A DNA stretch of 13,313 nt, taken from positions 1 through 13,313 of the forward strand of contig CAYTUX010000221.1 in the NCBI GenBank assembly GCA_964441455.1, written 5' to 3'. This DNA comes from JAQICX01 sp964441455 (GTDB lineage: Bacteria; Verrucomicrobiota; Kiritimatiellia; JAQICX01). Shown here one piece after another: positions 1 to 5,748 of this stretch (the stretch's first letter is position 1; each line of letters starts with the position of its first letter). The position numbers and the translations under genes were made by a program. The notes beneath the pieces are model-generated. The model saw nothing but the letters and a program-made list of their open reading frames with translations. It was not told the origin of the DNA and made no database searches.

Positions 1-28
1 TTGCATTTCTCTTTTGTTTTTAGTAGCT

Positions 29-104
29 GGGTGATAAAAGTATAATGTAAACCCTGATTTCATTGATTTAAAAACATGTTTATTCTCTCAATCAGAAATT
101 TAAG
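29..104 (-). repeat. 76-bp dispersed repeat, inverted copy
   Basis: This stretch is the reverse complement of 5336-5411 with only three mismatches over 76 bases by direct comparison. It begins with GGGTGATAAAAG and ends with AATTTAAG. It lies in non-coding DNA upstream of the oxidoreductase promoter. A more diverged copy of part of the unit is seen at about 4823-4875. Because the two close copies face each other across 5.2 kb, they could support inversion or simply be dispersed members of an intergenic repeat family. Confidence 0.9.
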
Positions 105-173
105 GGAAGATATAGACCTATAAAAAATATAGTAGGAATGATATTGAAGCCGCAAAAACATGAAAAAATAAAA

Positions 174-235
174 AAAACAAATCTAAACTTGCATTTTTTT
201 TATAAATGGTATATTTCTAACTTAAATTTACCATT
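174..235 (+). repeat. Promoter-containing direct repeat, copy 1
   Basis: About 59 of 63 aligned positions are identical to 1788-1850, with one 1-bp indel and three substitutions. Each copy sits a short distance upstream of a ribosome binding site and start codon. The shared block therefore looks like a duplicated promoter and leader rather than coding sequence. Confidence 0.9.
189..215 (+). promoter_or_regulatory. Putative sigma-70 promoter of the oxidoreductase gene
   Basis: TTGCAT (189-194) is followed after 15 bp by TATATT (210-215). The -10 is preceded by TGG, giving an extended -10 element (TGnTATATT), which can compensate for the short spacer. Transcription would start near 222, leaving a leader of about 45 nt before the ATG at 267. 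The same arrangement recurs in the second copy of the repeat. Confidence 0.5.
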
Positions 236-266
236 TATTAGATATAAAAAATATATAAGGAAAACA

Positions 267-1616
267 ATGGATTTTATAAAAGAACCTGCAAAAGAGATTC
301 CACTCATTGACGAGGTTGATCTTGTCGTAGTTGGCGGCAGTTGCACAGGGGTATTTGCCGCTGTACGGGCAGCTCGAATGGGGCTTCGTGTGGCTGTTGT
401 AGAAAAACAAAACTGTTTCGGCGGCGTTGCAACTGCAGGCACCGTAAACATCTGGCATAGTCTGCATGACACAGTTGGAGATCAGCAGATTATCGGAGGT
501 CTGACACAGGAAGTGCTCGATCGGCTTTCCATACGCAACGCAGTACTTACATCACCTGCTCCTTCTTCTGCTTTCAGACTCAACACCGAAGAGCTGAAGA
601 TTGAACTTGATGAACTTGTTATGGAACATAATATCAAACCCTATCTTCACTCTTTCTATGTTGCACCGGTTCTGGAGGAAAAGAAGCTGACCGCAATTAT
701 TATTGAAAACAAAAATGGACGTGGAGCTATTCGAGCAGAGCAATTCATTGATGCTACAGGTGATGGAGACCTGGCTCTTGATCTACGGCTGCCGACCTTC
801 GTTCCGGAGACACTGCAACCACCAACTACATGTGCCAAAATTTACGGTTTGAACACACTTGGTGATTTTAACTGGGTGCAGGCTATAAGAGAGCATGGTG
901 CTGAATTCGGGCTGGATCCGGATTGGGGATGGGGCGGCTCTATTCCAGGTTTGCCAAACATTCAATTCCGTGCCCATACACATGTTTTCGGCTGCGACAC
1001 TTCGGAAGCTGATCAGCTTTCAAAAGCCGAGATTGAGGGGCGACGTCAAGTACGTGCTATTATTGATTTAATTCGCAAGTACGGTCCTGATGACTCCGAA
1101 ATCGTGCTGGTCGATCTTGCTGCTTCCATTGGAGCACGTGAGACTAAACGCATAGCCGCAGGCTATAGGCTAACAGGAGATGATGTTCTTTACGGACGTC
1201 GGTTCGATGATGCGATTGCAAATGGATCTTATAGCGTAGATATTCATCACACAGACAGTCCGGGTATTACTTTTCGTTATCTTAATGGAATTGAAACGGT
1301 TATTCCTGAAAGCGGATTGCCGTCAATCCAAAAACGCTGGCGCGATCCCATCGATAAAGATCCAACCTTCTATCAGATTCCATGGCGTTGCCTTTTGCAG
1401 GATCGTATTTCTAACCTTGCGCTTGCCGGTCGTATGCTGGATGCCGACAAAATTGCTTTCAGTGCCGCACGTGTGATGGTTAACATGAATCAGACAGGCG
1501 AAGCTGCCGGTGTTGCCTGTGCGATTGCTGTCAAACAAAACATCCCTATTCAGAGTGTAGATCCCGCAGAAATCCGTGAAAATCTGAAGAAAGGCGGCTC
1601 GATTATCACACCGTAA
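267..1616 (+). CDS. FAD-dependent oxidoreductase (FAD_oxidored family)
   Basis: This 449-residue protein looks like a flavoenzyme of the FAD_oxidored (PF12831-type) family, whose members oxidise or reduce largely unknown small substrates. Residues 18-46 form a dinucleotide-binding beta-alpha-beta unit with the glycine-rich loop GGSCTG (23-28) and a terminal acidic residue in VAVVE. GGVATAG follows at 52-58, the second FAD contact IDATGDGDLA lies at 161-170, and the C-terminal part has the usual ALAGRMLDADKIAFSAAR block (385-402) and QTGEAAG (409-415). The frame is open from an ATG at 138, but I chose 267: AAGGA lies at 257-261, the family match begins just after it, and the upstream codons are the promoter repeat. 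No signal peptide is visible, so it is probably cytoplasmic. Its GC content is clearly above its neighbours (53% in 301-360, 48% in 1501-1560, against 30% in 2161-2220), suggesting acquisition. The substrate cannot be read from sequence. Confidence 0.88.
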   Translation: MDFIKEPAKEIPLIDEVDLVVVGGSCTGVFAAVRAARMGLRVAVVEKQNCFGGVATAGTVNIWHSLHDTVGDQQIIGGLTQEVLDRLSIRNAVLTSPAPSSAFRLNTEELKIELDELVMEHNIKPYLHSFYVAPVLEEKKLTAIIIENKNGRGAIRAEQFIDATGDGDLALDLRLPTFVPETLQPPTTCAKIYGLNTLGDFNWVQAIREHGAEFGLDPDWGWGGSIPGLPNIQFRAHTHVFGCDTSEADQLSKAEIEGRRQVRAIIDLIRKYGPDDSEIVLVDLAASIGARETKRIAAGYRLTGDDVLYGRRFDDAIANGSYSVDIHHTDSPGITFRYLNGIETVIPESGLPSIQKRWRDPIDKDPTFYQIPWRCLLQDRISNLALAGRMLDADKIAFSAARVMVNMNQTGEAAGVACAIAVKQNIPIQSVDPAEIRENLKKGGSIITP

Positions 1617-1787
1617 TCAACCAAGCTTGCGAGCTAGAGCAATTCTAAGTTGATCTAAACTTGGAGAATTAATACTTTAATACCATTAAGAATAATACCA
1701 ATTTTTTAGTCTCTATCTCTGAATTTCGTAATCATTAACTGTTAATTTTGCTATTAATAAAGAGTTATTTCTAAAAAATAAATAAAT

Positions 1788-1850
1788 AAAACAAATCTAA
1801 ACTTGCAATTTTTTTTATAAATGGTATATTTCTAACTTGGATTTACTATT
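1788..1850 (+). repeat. Promoter-containing direct repeat, copy 2
   Basis: This is the second copy of the 174-235 block. It carries one additional A after TTGCA, which lengthens the promoter spacer to 16 bp. With copy 1 it brackets the GC-richer oxidoreductase gene. The rest of 1617-1787 is AT-rich and holds no gene. An imperfect inverted repeat (AATTCTAAGTT / AACTTGGAGAATT, about 1641-1670) is visible there but lacks the T-run of a terminator. Confidence 0.9.
1803..1830 (+). promoter_or_regulatory. Putative sigma-70 promoter of the coiled-coil protein gene
   Basis: TTGCAA (1803-1808), a 16-bp spacer and TATATT (1825-1830) with an extended TGG just before the -10. A start near 1837 would leave a leader of just under 60 nt before the ATG at 1895. 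Confidence 0.55.
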
Positions 1851-1894
1851 GAATTCTAGACATTTTAAAAAATAATTAATACAAGGAAAACATC

Positions 1895-2992
1895 ATGGGT
1901 AAACTAGTTAGAGTTTTGGTAATTTTATTTTTGGTTTTAAGTGCCGGCGCACTTGCTTTAAGCACTATGTTATACATGCAAAAAGAGGTTATTAAAGGAC
2001 GTAATATTAAACTGCAAAAAGCAGTAATAACACTAGGACAGACAATAGAAAAAGAAATAGAAAAAGAACAGACTTCTGTTGGTTTCTCTGCAAAAGATAT
2101 TTCTCCTGTAACATCTGAAGAAATAACAAACCCTGAACTGTCTGACTTTTGGGACGATTATGAGTTATATCTTGAAACACTTGATGCAGAAACTCTCAAT
2201 CTAAATAATAAAAGGAGAGAGTTAATGTCATATTACAAACTGGATCCAATGGGCAAACCTATCAAAACAGTTGATTATGGCGAAGGAACACTTCAGGGAG
2301 TATTAGACGACCTTATTGAGGCTGCTTCTGATCAATATGATATTCTCAACCTTACCCGTCAGCAACTTAAAGAAGTCAGAGTTGAACTCGTAGATACAAT
2401 CGAAGAGTTAAATAGAGTTAAGATTACCGGTAGAAGAGATAAAGCAACTATTGTTGAACTAAACAGAAAAAATGCTGAACTTGAGGCTGAAATTCGAAGA
2501 CTTCAAGATAAGGTATCTCTGTTGGAAGATGAAAAACAGACTCTTGAAGATGAAATCGCTGAAAAAACTCGCGAAAATGCAACACTTTTAGAAGAAATTT
2601 CTCAAAAGAATGACGAAATTGCTGATCTTAAAATTAAGATTGAAAAAGAGCTTGCAAAGATTGAGCAGAGAACAGCATCCGATGCTCCTGTTATAGACTC
2701 TGAACTAATCGCGAATATCAATTCAGGAGAAAAAGGTAAAATAATTGCAGTAAACCAAGAATGGGAATTTATTGTTGCAGAACTAGATCCTGATTTCGTG
2801 ACACAGCTTGTAACCCTAACTCCGGAAGGCACAATACCGGCTCTTGAAGTTATGATTAAAGATGCAAACGGTAAATTCGTTGCCAAGGCACGTTTAACAC
2901 AACTTAAGGTTGCTAAAAATACTGCTATCTTTGATGTTCTTGCTGACTGGCAGACTGCACCAATACAAATTGGTGACTCAATTTTCAAATAA
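1895..2992 (+). CDS. Membrane-anchored coiled-coil protein, function unknown
   Basis: I do not recognise a named family. The 365-residue protein has one N-terminal hydrophobic segment (about 4-27) that would anchor it in the inner membrane or act as a signal anchor. A mixed charged region (about 50-135) contains FWDDYELYLETL. A long heptad-rich coiled coil follows (about 150-260), dominated by Glu, Lys, Leu and Ile. A C-terminal beta-rich domain (about 278-365) begins GKIIAVNQEWEFIVAELD. Such anchor, coil and small-beta-domain designs occur in envelope scaffolds (MreC-like topology), but no MreC signature is visible, so an envelope role is only an inference. The start is supported by AAGGA at 1883-1887, 7 nt before the ATG. 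The gene has its own promoter in the upstream repeat and ends 45 bp before a strong terminator-like hairpin, so it is probably mainly monocistronic. Confidence 0.8.
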   Translation: MGKLVRVLVILFLVLSAGALALSTMLYMQKEVIKGRNIKLQKAVITLGQTIEKEIEKEQTSVGFSAKDISPVTSEEITNPELSDFWDDYELYLETLDAETLNLNNKRRELMSYYKLDPMGKPIKTVDYGEGTLQGVLDDLIEAASDQYDILNLTRQQLKEVRVELVDTIEELNRVKITGRRDKATIVELNRKNAELEAEIRRLQDKVSLLEDEKQTLEDEIAEKTRENATLLEEISQKNDEIADLKIKIEKELAKIEQRTASDAPVIDSELIANINSGEKGKIIAVNQEWEFIVAELDPDFVTQLVTLTPEGTIPALEVMIKDANGKFVAKARLTQLKVAKNTAIFDVLADWQTAPIQIGDSIFK

Positions 2993-3037
2993 AAAACAAA
3001 TAGCTGAAAACAAACTAGTGAAATTTATTAAACTTAT

Positions 3038-3072
3038 AAAAAAAAGATATGCAATATGCGTATCTTTTTTTT
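3038..3072 (+). terminator. Intrinsic terminator-like hairpin after the coiled-coil gene
   Basis: A-run plus GATATGC (3038-3052) pairs with GCGTATC plus an eight-T run (3058-3072) around a 5-nt loop, with one T-G wobble. The T-run gives a classical rho-independent shape, and the A-run makes it potentially bidirectional. It ends only 10 nt before the start codon of the next small gene, so read-through or attenuation must be considered. Confidence 0.85.
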
Positions 3073-3082
3073 AATTCTACTT

Positions 3083-3232
3083 ATGAAAAAAATACTGTAT
3101 ATCATCTTAATTTCAGCAACATTTTATATTTTTCAAAGTTGCATAACAATTCCGGAAGATTCTGACCAGCCATGGAACACGCGGCAGTCTTGGGAAGGTG
3201 CACCATCGATACCTGGAATGAGTGGAAATTAA
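3083..3232 (+). CDS. Small lipoprotein (49 aa), conserved-looking WEGAPSIPGM tail
   Basis: The ATG at 3083 opens a 49-residue frame ending at TAA 3230-3232. The start MKKILYIILISATFYIF is a basic n-region plus hydrophobic core, followed by a lipobox-like FQSC with the cysteine at residue 20. The mature part is only about 30 residues and ends in SWEGAPSIPGMSGN after DQPWNTRQ. From memory, short lipoproteins with a W-N-x-x-x-x-W-E-G type tail recur in PVC bacteria; this is recall, not a search. The gene has no clear Shine-Dalgarno site and begins 10 nt after the terminator T-run. Its stop lies 20 nt before the start of the solute-binding lipoprotein, suggesting one operon. The function is unknown; membrane attachment is predicted. 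Confidence 0.72.
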   Translation: MKKILYIILISATFYIFQSCITIPEDSDQPWNTRQSWEGAPSIPGMSGN

Positions 3233-3252
3233 TAAAAGGAGAAAGTAACATA

Positions 3253-4041
3253 ATGCCTGCAAACAAAATAAAAGCAATAACTCTTATATGCATAAGTATA
3301 ATATTTGTAGGTTGTGTAACATTAAAACCTAAAGCTGAAAACACTCTGAGAGTCGGCATTGATCCCCATCGTAATCCTGTAATTTACATTCGCAACGGTA
3401 AGTATACCGGTTTCGAAGCTGAATTTGCAAGATTACTTGCTGAGCAGGTAGACAAAAAACTGGTTTTTGTTCCTATGAATAGAACCAAGTTAATAACAGC
3501 ACTTGAACGGGGAGACATTGATATAATAATGTCAGGAATCAGCGTAACAGAGATGCGGGAACAAAGAGTCAGCTTTGTTCAGCCATACATGATCATATAC
3601 CAGTCTTCTCTGTTTAGAAGAACAGATATTAGGCTATATAGTTCTCCTCAGATGATACTATTATCAAATGACGAAATTGGTGTTGAAAAAAATTCTACTG
3701 GCGAGATGTTTGCTCAACAAAGCTTTAAACCATCCAAAATAACAAGTTTTTCTACTCTTGAAGATGGTGCAAAAGCACTAATTAAAAACAAAATAGATAT
3801 ACTTATTGGTGATTTGCCTCTAATATGCCGACTTGGTGCTGTAAACGAATCAAATGGACTTATTTATATGCTTTCTCCATTCGCACAGGAATACTACGCA
3901 TGGGCTGTTGCAAAAGGAAATATCGAACTTCTTGAGCAAGCAAATACATTACTTATTGATTTAAAGAAGAGTGGAAAACTTGATAAGATAATCACAACAT
4001 ATTTTCCTCTATACTCTCAACTCAAAATACAGGTCAGATAG
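3253..4041 (+). CDS. Solute-binding lipoprotein, SBP_bac_3 family
   Basis: This is a family 3 extracellular solute-binding protein, normally the amino-acid receptor of an ABC importer. The 262-residue product has an N-terminal signal ending in the lipobox FVGC with the lipidated Cys at 21. The mature part starts with LRVGIDPHRNPVIY and carries the family blocks GKYTGFEAEFARLLAEQV, RGDIDIIMSGISVTEMREQR with the ligand-contacting Arg, then FVQPYMI, and DILIGDLP in the second lobe, where an Asp usually binds the ligand amino group. I chose 3253 because AAGGAG stands at 3236-3241 and the signal peptide starts there; an upstream in-frame ATG at 3172 would run through the small lipoprotein. No permease or ATPase gene lies nearby, so it either works with a distant transporter or has a sensing role. 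The isomerase gene follows after 7 nt. Confidence 0.85.
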   Translation: MPANKIKAITLICISIIFVGCVTLKPKAENTLRVGIDPHRNPVIYIRNGKYTGFEAEFARLLAEQVDKKLVFVPMNRTKLITALERGDIDIIMSGISVTEMREQRVSFVQPYMIIYQSSLFRRTDIRLYSSPQMILLSNDEIGVEKNSTGEMFAQQSFKPSKITSFSTLEDGAKALIKNKIDILIGDLPLICRLGAVNESNGLIYMLSPFAQEYYAWAVAKGNIELLEQANTLLIDLKKSGKLDKIITTYFPLYSQLKIQVR

Positions 4042-4048
4042 TACCAAA

Positions 4049-4501
4049 ATGAAAATAGTCATAGCCAACGATCACGGCGGATATAAACTAAAACTCAAAA
4101 TTGTTGAATATCTTCGACAGAACAACTATAAAGTTGAGAACATGGGTACAGACTCTGAAGAGATTGTAAGATATCCCTACTATGCTCAGCAAGTTGCTCA
4201 AGCTGTTCAGAACAATGAAAATACACGTGGAATATTAATATGCTCTACAGGCATTGGTATGAGTATAATTGCAAATAAATTCAAAGGTATTAGAGCATCT
4301 ATGTGTACCTCAACATATATGGGTAAAATGACTCTTGCTCACAATAACTCTAACATTCTCTGCCTGGGCGGTAAAATTACCGGAGAATTGGAGGCAATCG
4401 ATATTTTGGAGGCATGGTTGACAACTAAATATGAAGGTGGAAGACACAATATCTCTCTTCGTATGATAAGTGAAATAGAAGAAAAAAATTTAAATCATTA
4501 A
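4049..4501 (+). CDS. rpiB: RpiB/LacAB-family sugar-phosphate isomerase
   Basis: Members interconvert phosphorylated aldoses and ketoses in the cytoplasm (ribose 5-phosphate/ribulose 5-phosphate in RpiB, or hexose 6-phosphates in LacAB, AlsB). The 150-residue length is typical. Visible motifs are ANDHGG (6-11), YPYYAQQVA (42-50), the catalytic-cysteine loop CSTGIGMSI (65-73), NKFKGIRA (76-83), HNNSN (98-102) and GGRH near residue 130. Compared with the E. coli enzyme as I remember it, the Asp of the DYP motif is Arg here (R41), and the second Arg of the RHxxR phosphate site is absent (RHNIS). The exact substrate is therefore uncertain, and the symbol is a family label. The start lies 7 nt after the upstream stop without a clear ribosome binding site, suggesting translational coupling. 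Confidence 0.82.
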   Translation: MKIVIANDHGGYKLKLKIVEYLRQNNYKVENMGTDSEEIVRYPYYAQQVAQAVQNNENTRGILICSTGIGMSIIANKFKGIRASMCTSTYMGKMTLAHNNSNILCLGGKITGELEAIDILEAWLTTKYEGGRHNISLRMISEIEEKNLNH

Positions 4502-4646
4502 AATAAGTATTCCTAATTACTCCGATTCTGTGCATTCGGGTGATAAAGTCAGAAAACATTTTTTCATGACGTTGAGGACAAAAAAGTGTAAATTCAGATA
4601 TCTTGATCCAGCGGAAGTTCAAGTGTCCCATGTTTTAGACTTTTGA

Positions 4647-4666
4647 GGACAGCGAGGACGCTGTCC
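4647..4666. repeat. GC-rich hairpin (GGACAGCG / CGCTGTCC)
   Basis: Perfect 8-bp stem with the 4-nt loop AGGA in otherwise AT-rich DNA, followed directly by CTCCCG. It has no T-run on either strand, so it looks like an intergenic palindromic repeat rather than a terminator. Confidence 0.7.
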
Positions 4667-4934
4667 CTCCCGTTTTCCAATCTAATGTTAATCTGCAGTT
4701 CGGGAGGGTTGCCCAGCTATTAACTTTACATTGGAGTTTGATATAGGATTGTTTTTCTGATCTGTTAGCAGCTGGACTGCTGAACGAAAACAGCATCCAA
4801 CCAGAAAAACAGAGAGAGGGACCTTAGATTTCTAATTGACGATACAAACATTCATTTTAACCAATAAAATTAAGGAATCAAATTTTGATTTTCATCTTTT
4901 TGGGTGATAAAGTTAAAAAATATTATTTTGAAGG

Positions 4935-4958
4935 CTGGGTCAGGAACCCAGAACCTAC
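4935..4958 (-). repeat. REP-like hairpin 1 (minus orientation)
   Basis: On the minus strand it reads GTAGG TT followed by CTGGGTT-CCT-GACCCAG, a 7-bp stem (innermost pair T-G) with a 3-nt loop. Relative to the other copies, one outer G-C pair is replaced by T-A on both sides, a compensatory change. Confidence 0.72.
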
Positions 4959-5006
4959 AAAAACCTTCAGATTAACAGGTTAACGTTGATTGCAGAATCA
5001 CCAATT

Positions 5007-5030
5007 GTAAGGTCGGGGTGCTTCACCCCG
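5007..5030 (+). repeat. REP-like hairpin 2 (plus orientation)
   Basis: GTAAGGT followed by CGGGGTG-CTT-CACCCCG, a perfect 7-bp stem with a 3-nt loop. It faces hairpin 1 across about 50 bp, a BIME-like pair. Confidence 0.75.
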
Positions 5031-5087
5031 CCGAAAAAGACGTTCAACCAGAAAAATAGAGATAGGGAATTAATTTGTTATTTTTAA

Positions 5088-5117
5088 TTGCAAAAAAAAA
5101 CATTAAATTGATATTAT
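5088..5117 (+). promoter_or_regulatory. Promoter of tRNA-Pro
   Basis: TTGCAA (5088-5093), an 18-bp spacer and TATTAT (5112-5117), preceded by TGA to give an extended -10 (TGnTATTAT). Initiation would fall near 5124, about 10 nt before the mature tRNA. Confidence 0.6.
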
Positions 5118-5133
5118 CAAGCCTAATTTAATA

Positions 5134-5210
<77 letters not shown>

Positions 5211-5335
5211 ATTTTAGAAAATGAGTGCGTGATCTTCATAATTTTAAGTTCTGACAGATCCGTACAACAGGTCTGAAAAAATGGCTTTTCAAAAATGAAC
5301 AGCAATAAAAATCAAACGGAAAAACAGGGAAAAAA

Positions 5336-5411
5336 CTTAAATTTCTGGTTGAGAGGATAAACATCTTTTTAAATCAATGAAATCAGGGTTTACATTATAC
5401 TTTTATCACCC
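5336..5411 (+). repeat. 76-bp dispersed repeat, direct copy
   Basis: Reverse complement of 29-104 with three mismatches. Its right end forms a local palindrome, ATCACCC-TTT-GGGTGAT (5405-5421), made where the repeat meets the next GGGTGAT element. Confidence 0.9.
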
Positions 5412-5455
5412 TTTGGGTGATCACGCAAGTCGGGATGAAAATTATATTTTAAAGG

Positions 5456-5479
5456 CGGGGTGAAGCACCCCGACCCTAC
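5456..5479 (-). repeat. REP-like hairpin 3 (minus orientation)
   Basis: On the minus strand it reads GTAGGGT then CGGGGTG-CTT-CACCCCG, a perfect 7-bp stem with a 3-nt loop identical to hairpin 2. It pairs inwardly with hairpin 4. Confidence 0.75.
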
Positions 5480-5529
5480 AGAAACCATTTGCAATCAAAC
5501 ATTTAGGTTTGATTTCAGCATCCGCAACT

Positions 5530-5556
5530 GTAGGGTCGGGGTCCGTGACCCCGCCG
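5530..5556 (+). repeat. REP-like hairpin 4 (plus orientation)
   Basis: GTAGGGT followed by CGGGGTC-CGT-GACCCCG. The innermost pair is C-G instead of the G-C in hairpins 2 and 3, changed on both sides. The following CCG AAAAAGACGTT is shared with hairpin 2. Confidence 0.75.
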
Positions 5557-5608
5557 AAAAAGACGTTTAACCAGAAAAACAGGGAAAAAACTTTTTTAGT
5601 TTTATTAG

Positions 5609-5637
5609 TTGACAGCATATGAGTATTATTATATCAT
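5609..5637 (+). promoter_or_regulatory. Promoter of tRNA-Lys and probably the acyltransferase gene
   Basis: A consensus TTGACA (5609-5614), a 17-bp spacer and TATCAT (5632-5637) precede a GC-rich stretch (CCCGC) near the expected start at about 5644. A GC-rich discriminator is typical of growth-rate-controlled stable RNA promoters. The tRNA begins at 5658. Confidence 0.8.
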
Positions 5638-5657
5638 TCCCGCACTTTTTAAGTAAT

Positions 5658-5733
5658 GGGTCGTTAGCTCAGTTGGTAGAGCAGTACACTTTTAATGTAC
5701 GGGTCGACGGTTCGAATCCGTCACGACCTACCA
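5658..5733 (+). tRNA. tRNA-Lys, anticodon TTT
   Basis: The 76-nt cloverleaf has the acceptor stem GGGTCGT/ACGACCT (first pair G-T), D arm TAGCTCAGTTGGTAGAGCA, anticodon stem GTACA/TGTAC with TTT at 5691-5693, T arm GACGG-TTCGAAT-CCGTC, discriminator A and encoded CCA. The acyltransferase start codon lies 15 nt after CCA, so the tRNA is likely cut from a transcript that also carries the mRNA. Confidence 0.97.
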
Positions 5734-5748
5734 TTTACTGGAAGAATT

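Larger units (their letters stand above)
4785..5075 (+). repeat. Composite intergenic repeat, copy A
   Basis: Read in order, this block contains AACCAGAAAAACAGAGAG, a TTAGATTTCTAATTGA segment, TTTTGGGTGAT, an inverted REP-like hairpin, a second REP-like hairpin and CCGAAAAAGACGTTCAACCA. The same elements occur in the same order at about 5290-5600, with sequence divergence between them. Edges are approximate. Confidence 0.7.
4502..5133. other. Non-coding repeat-rich region between isomerase and tRNA-Pro
   Basis: I see no protein gene in these 630 bases. The region holds a GGGTGATAAAG element near 4538, a GC-rich hairpin (4647-4666), and a second inverted pair CCCTCCCG (4665-4672) / CGGGAGGG (4701-4708). 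A composite repeat unit follows (about 4785-5075) that parallels 5290-5600 and contains two REP-like hairpins. The tRNA-Pro promoter closes the region. No terminator with a T-run is evident directly after the isomerase gene. Confidence 0.75.
5290..5600 (+). repeat. Composite intergenic repeat, copy B
   Basis: This block is collinear with 4785-5075: an AAAAACAGGGA segment, TTAAATTTCTGGTTGA, TTTGGGTGAT, an inverted REP-like hairpin, a second REP-like hairpin, then CCGAAAAAGACGTTTAACCA. Edges are approximate. The close match of its first part to the left end of the window (inverted) shows that the unit is dispersed. Confidence 0.7.
5211..5657. other. Non-coding repeat-rich spacer between tRNA-Pro and tRNA-Lys
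   Basis: No gene is visible in these 447 bases. The spacer holds an inverted repeat CAGATC/GGTCTG (5255-5275) without a T-run, an 18-base sequence shared with 11911-11928 (AAAAATGGCTTTTCAAAA at 5277-5294), composite repeat copy B with the 76-bp repeat and two REP-like hairpins, and the tRNA-Lys promoter. Confidence 0.75.

Noticed and set aside
138..266. N-terminal extension of the oxidoreductase from ATG 138
   Set aside because: These codons translate the promoter repeat, are Lys/Asn/Ile-rich without family similarity, and a ribosome binding site (AAGGA) stands before ATG 267.
2602..2988. 128-codon frame opposite the coiled-coil gene
   Set aside because: Ser/Ala/Ile-rich antisense of the coiled-coil codons, without ribosome binding site or motif.
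3172..3252. Upstream start for the solute-binding protein
   Set aside because: It would overlap the small lipoprotein in another frame and hide the signal peptide; AAGGAG supports 3253.
5255..5275. Terminator after tRNA-Pro
   Set aside because: The CAGATC/GGTCTG stem is followed by A residues, not a T-run, on the transcribed strand.
5695..5748. Acyltransferase start inside tRNA-Lys
   Set aside because: The extension translates the tRNA anticodon and T arms; ATG 5749 has a ribosome binding site outside the tRNA.
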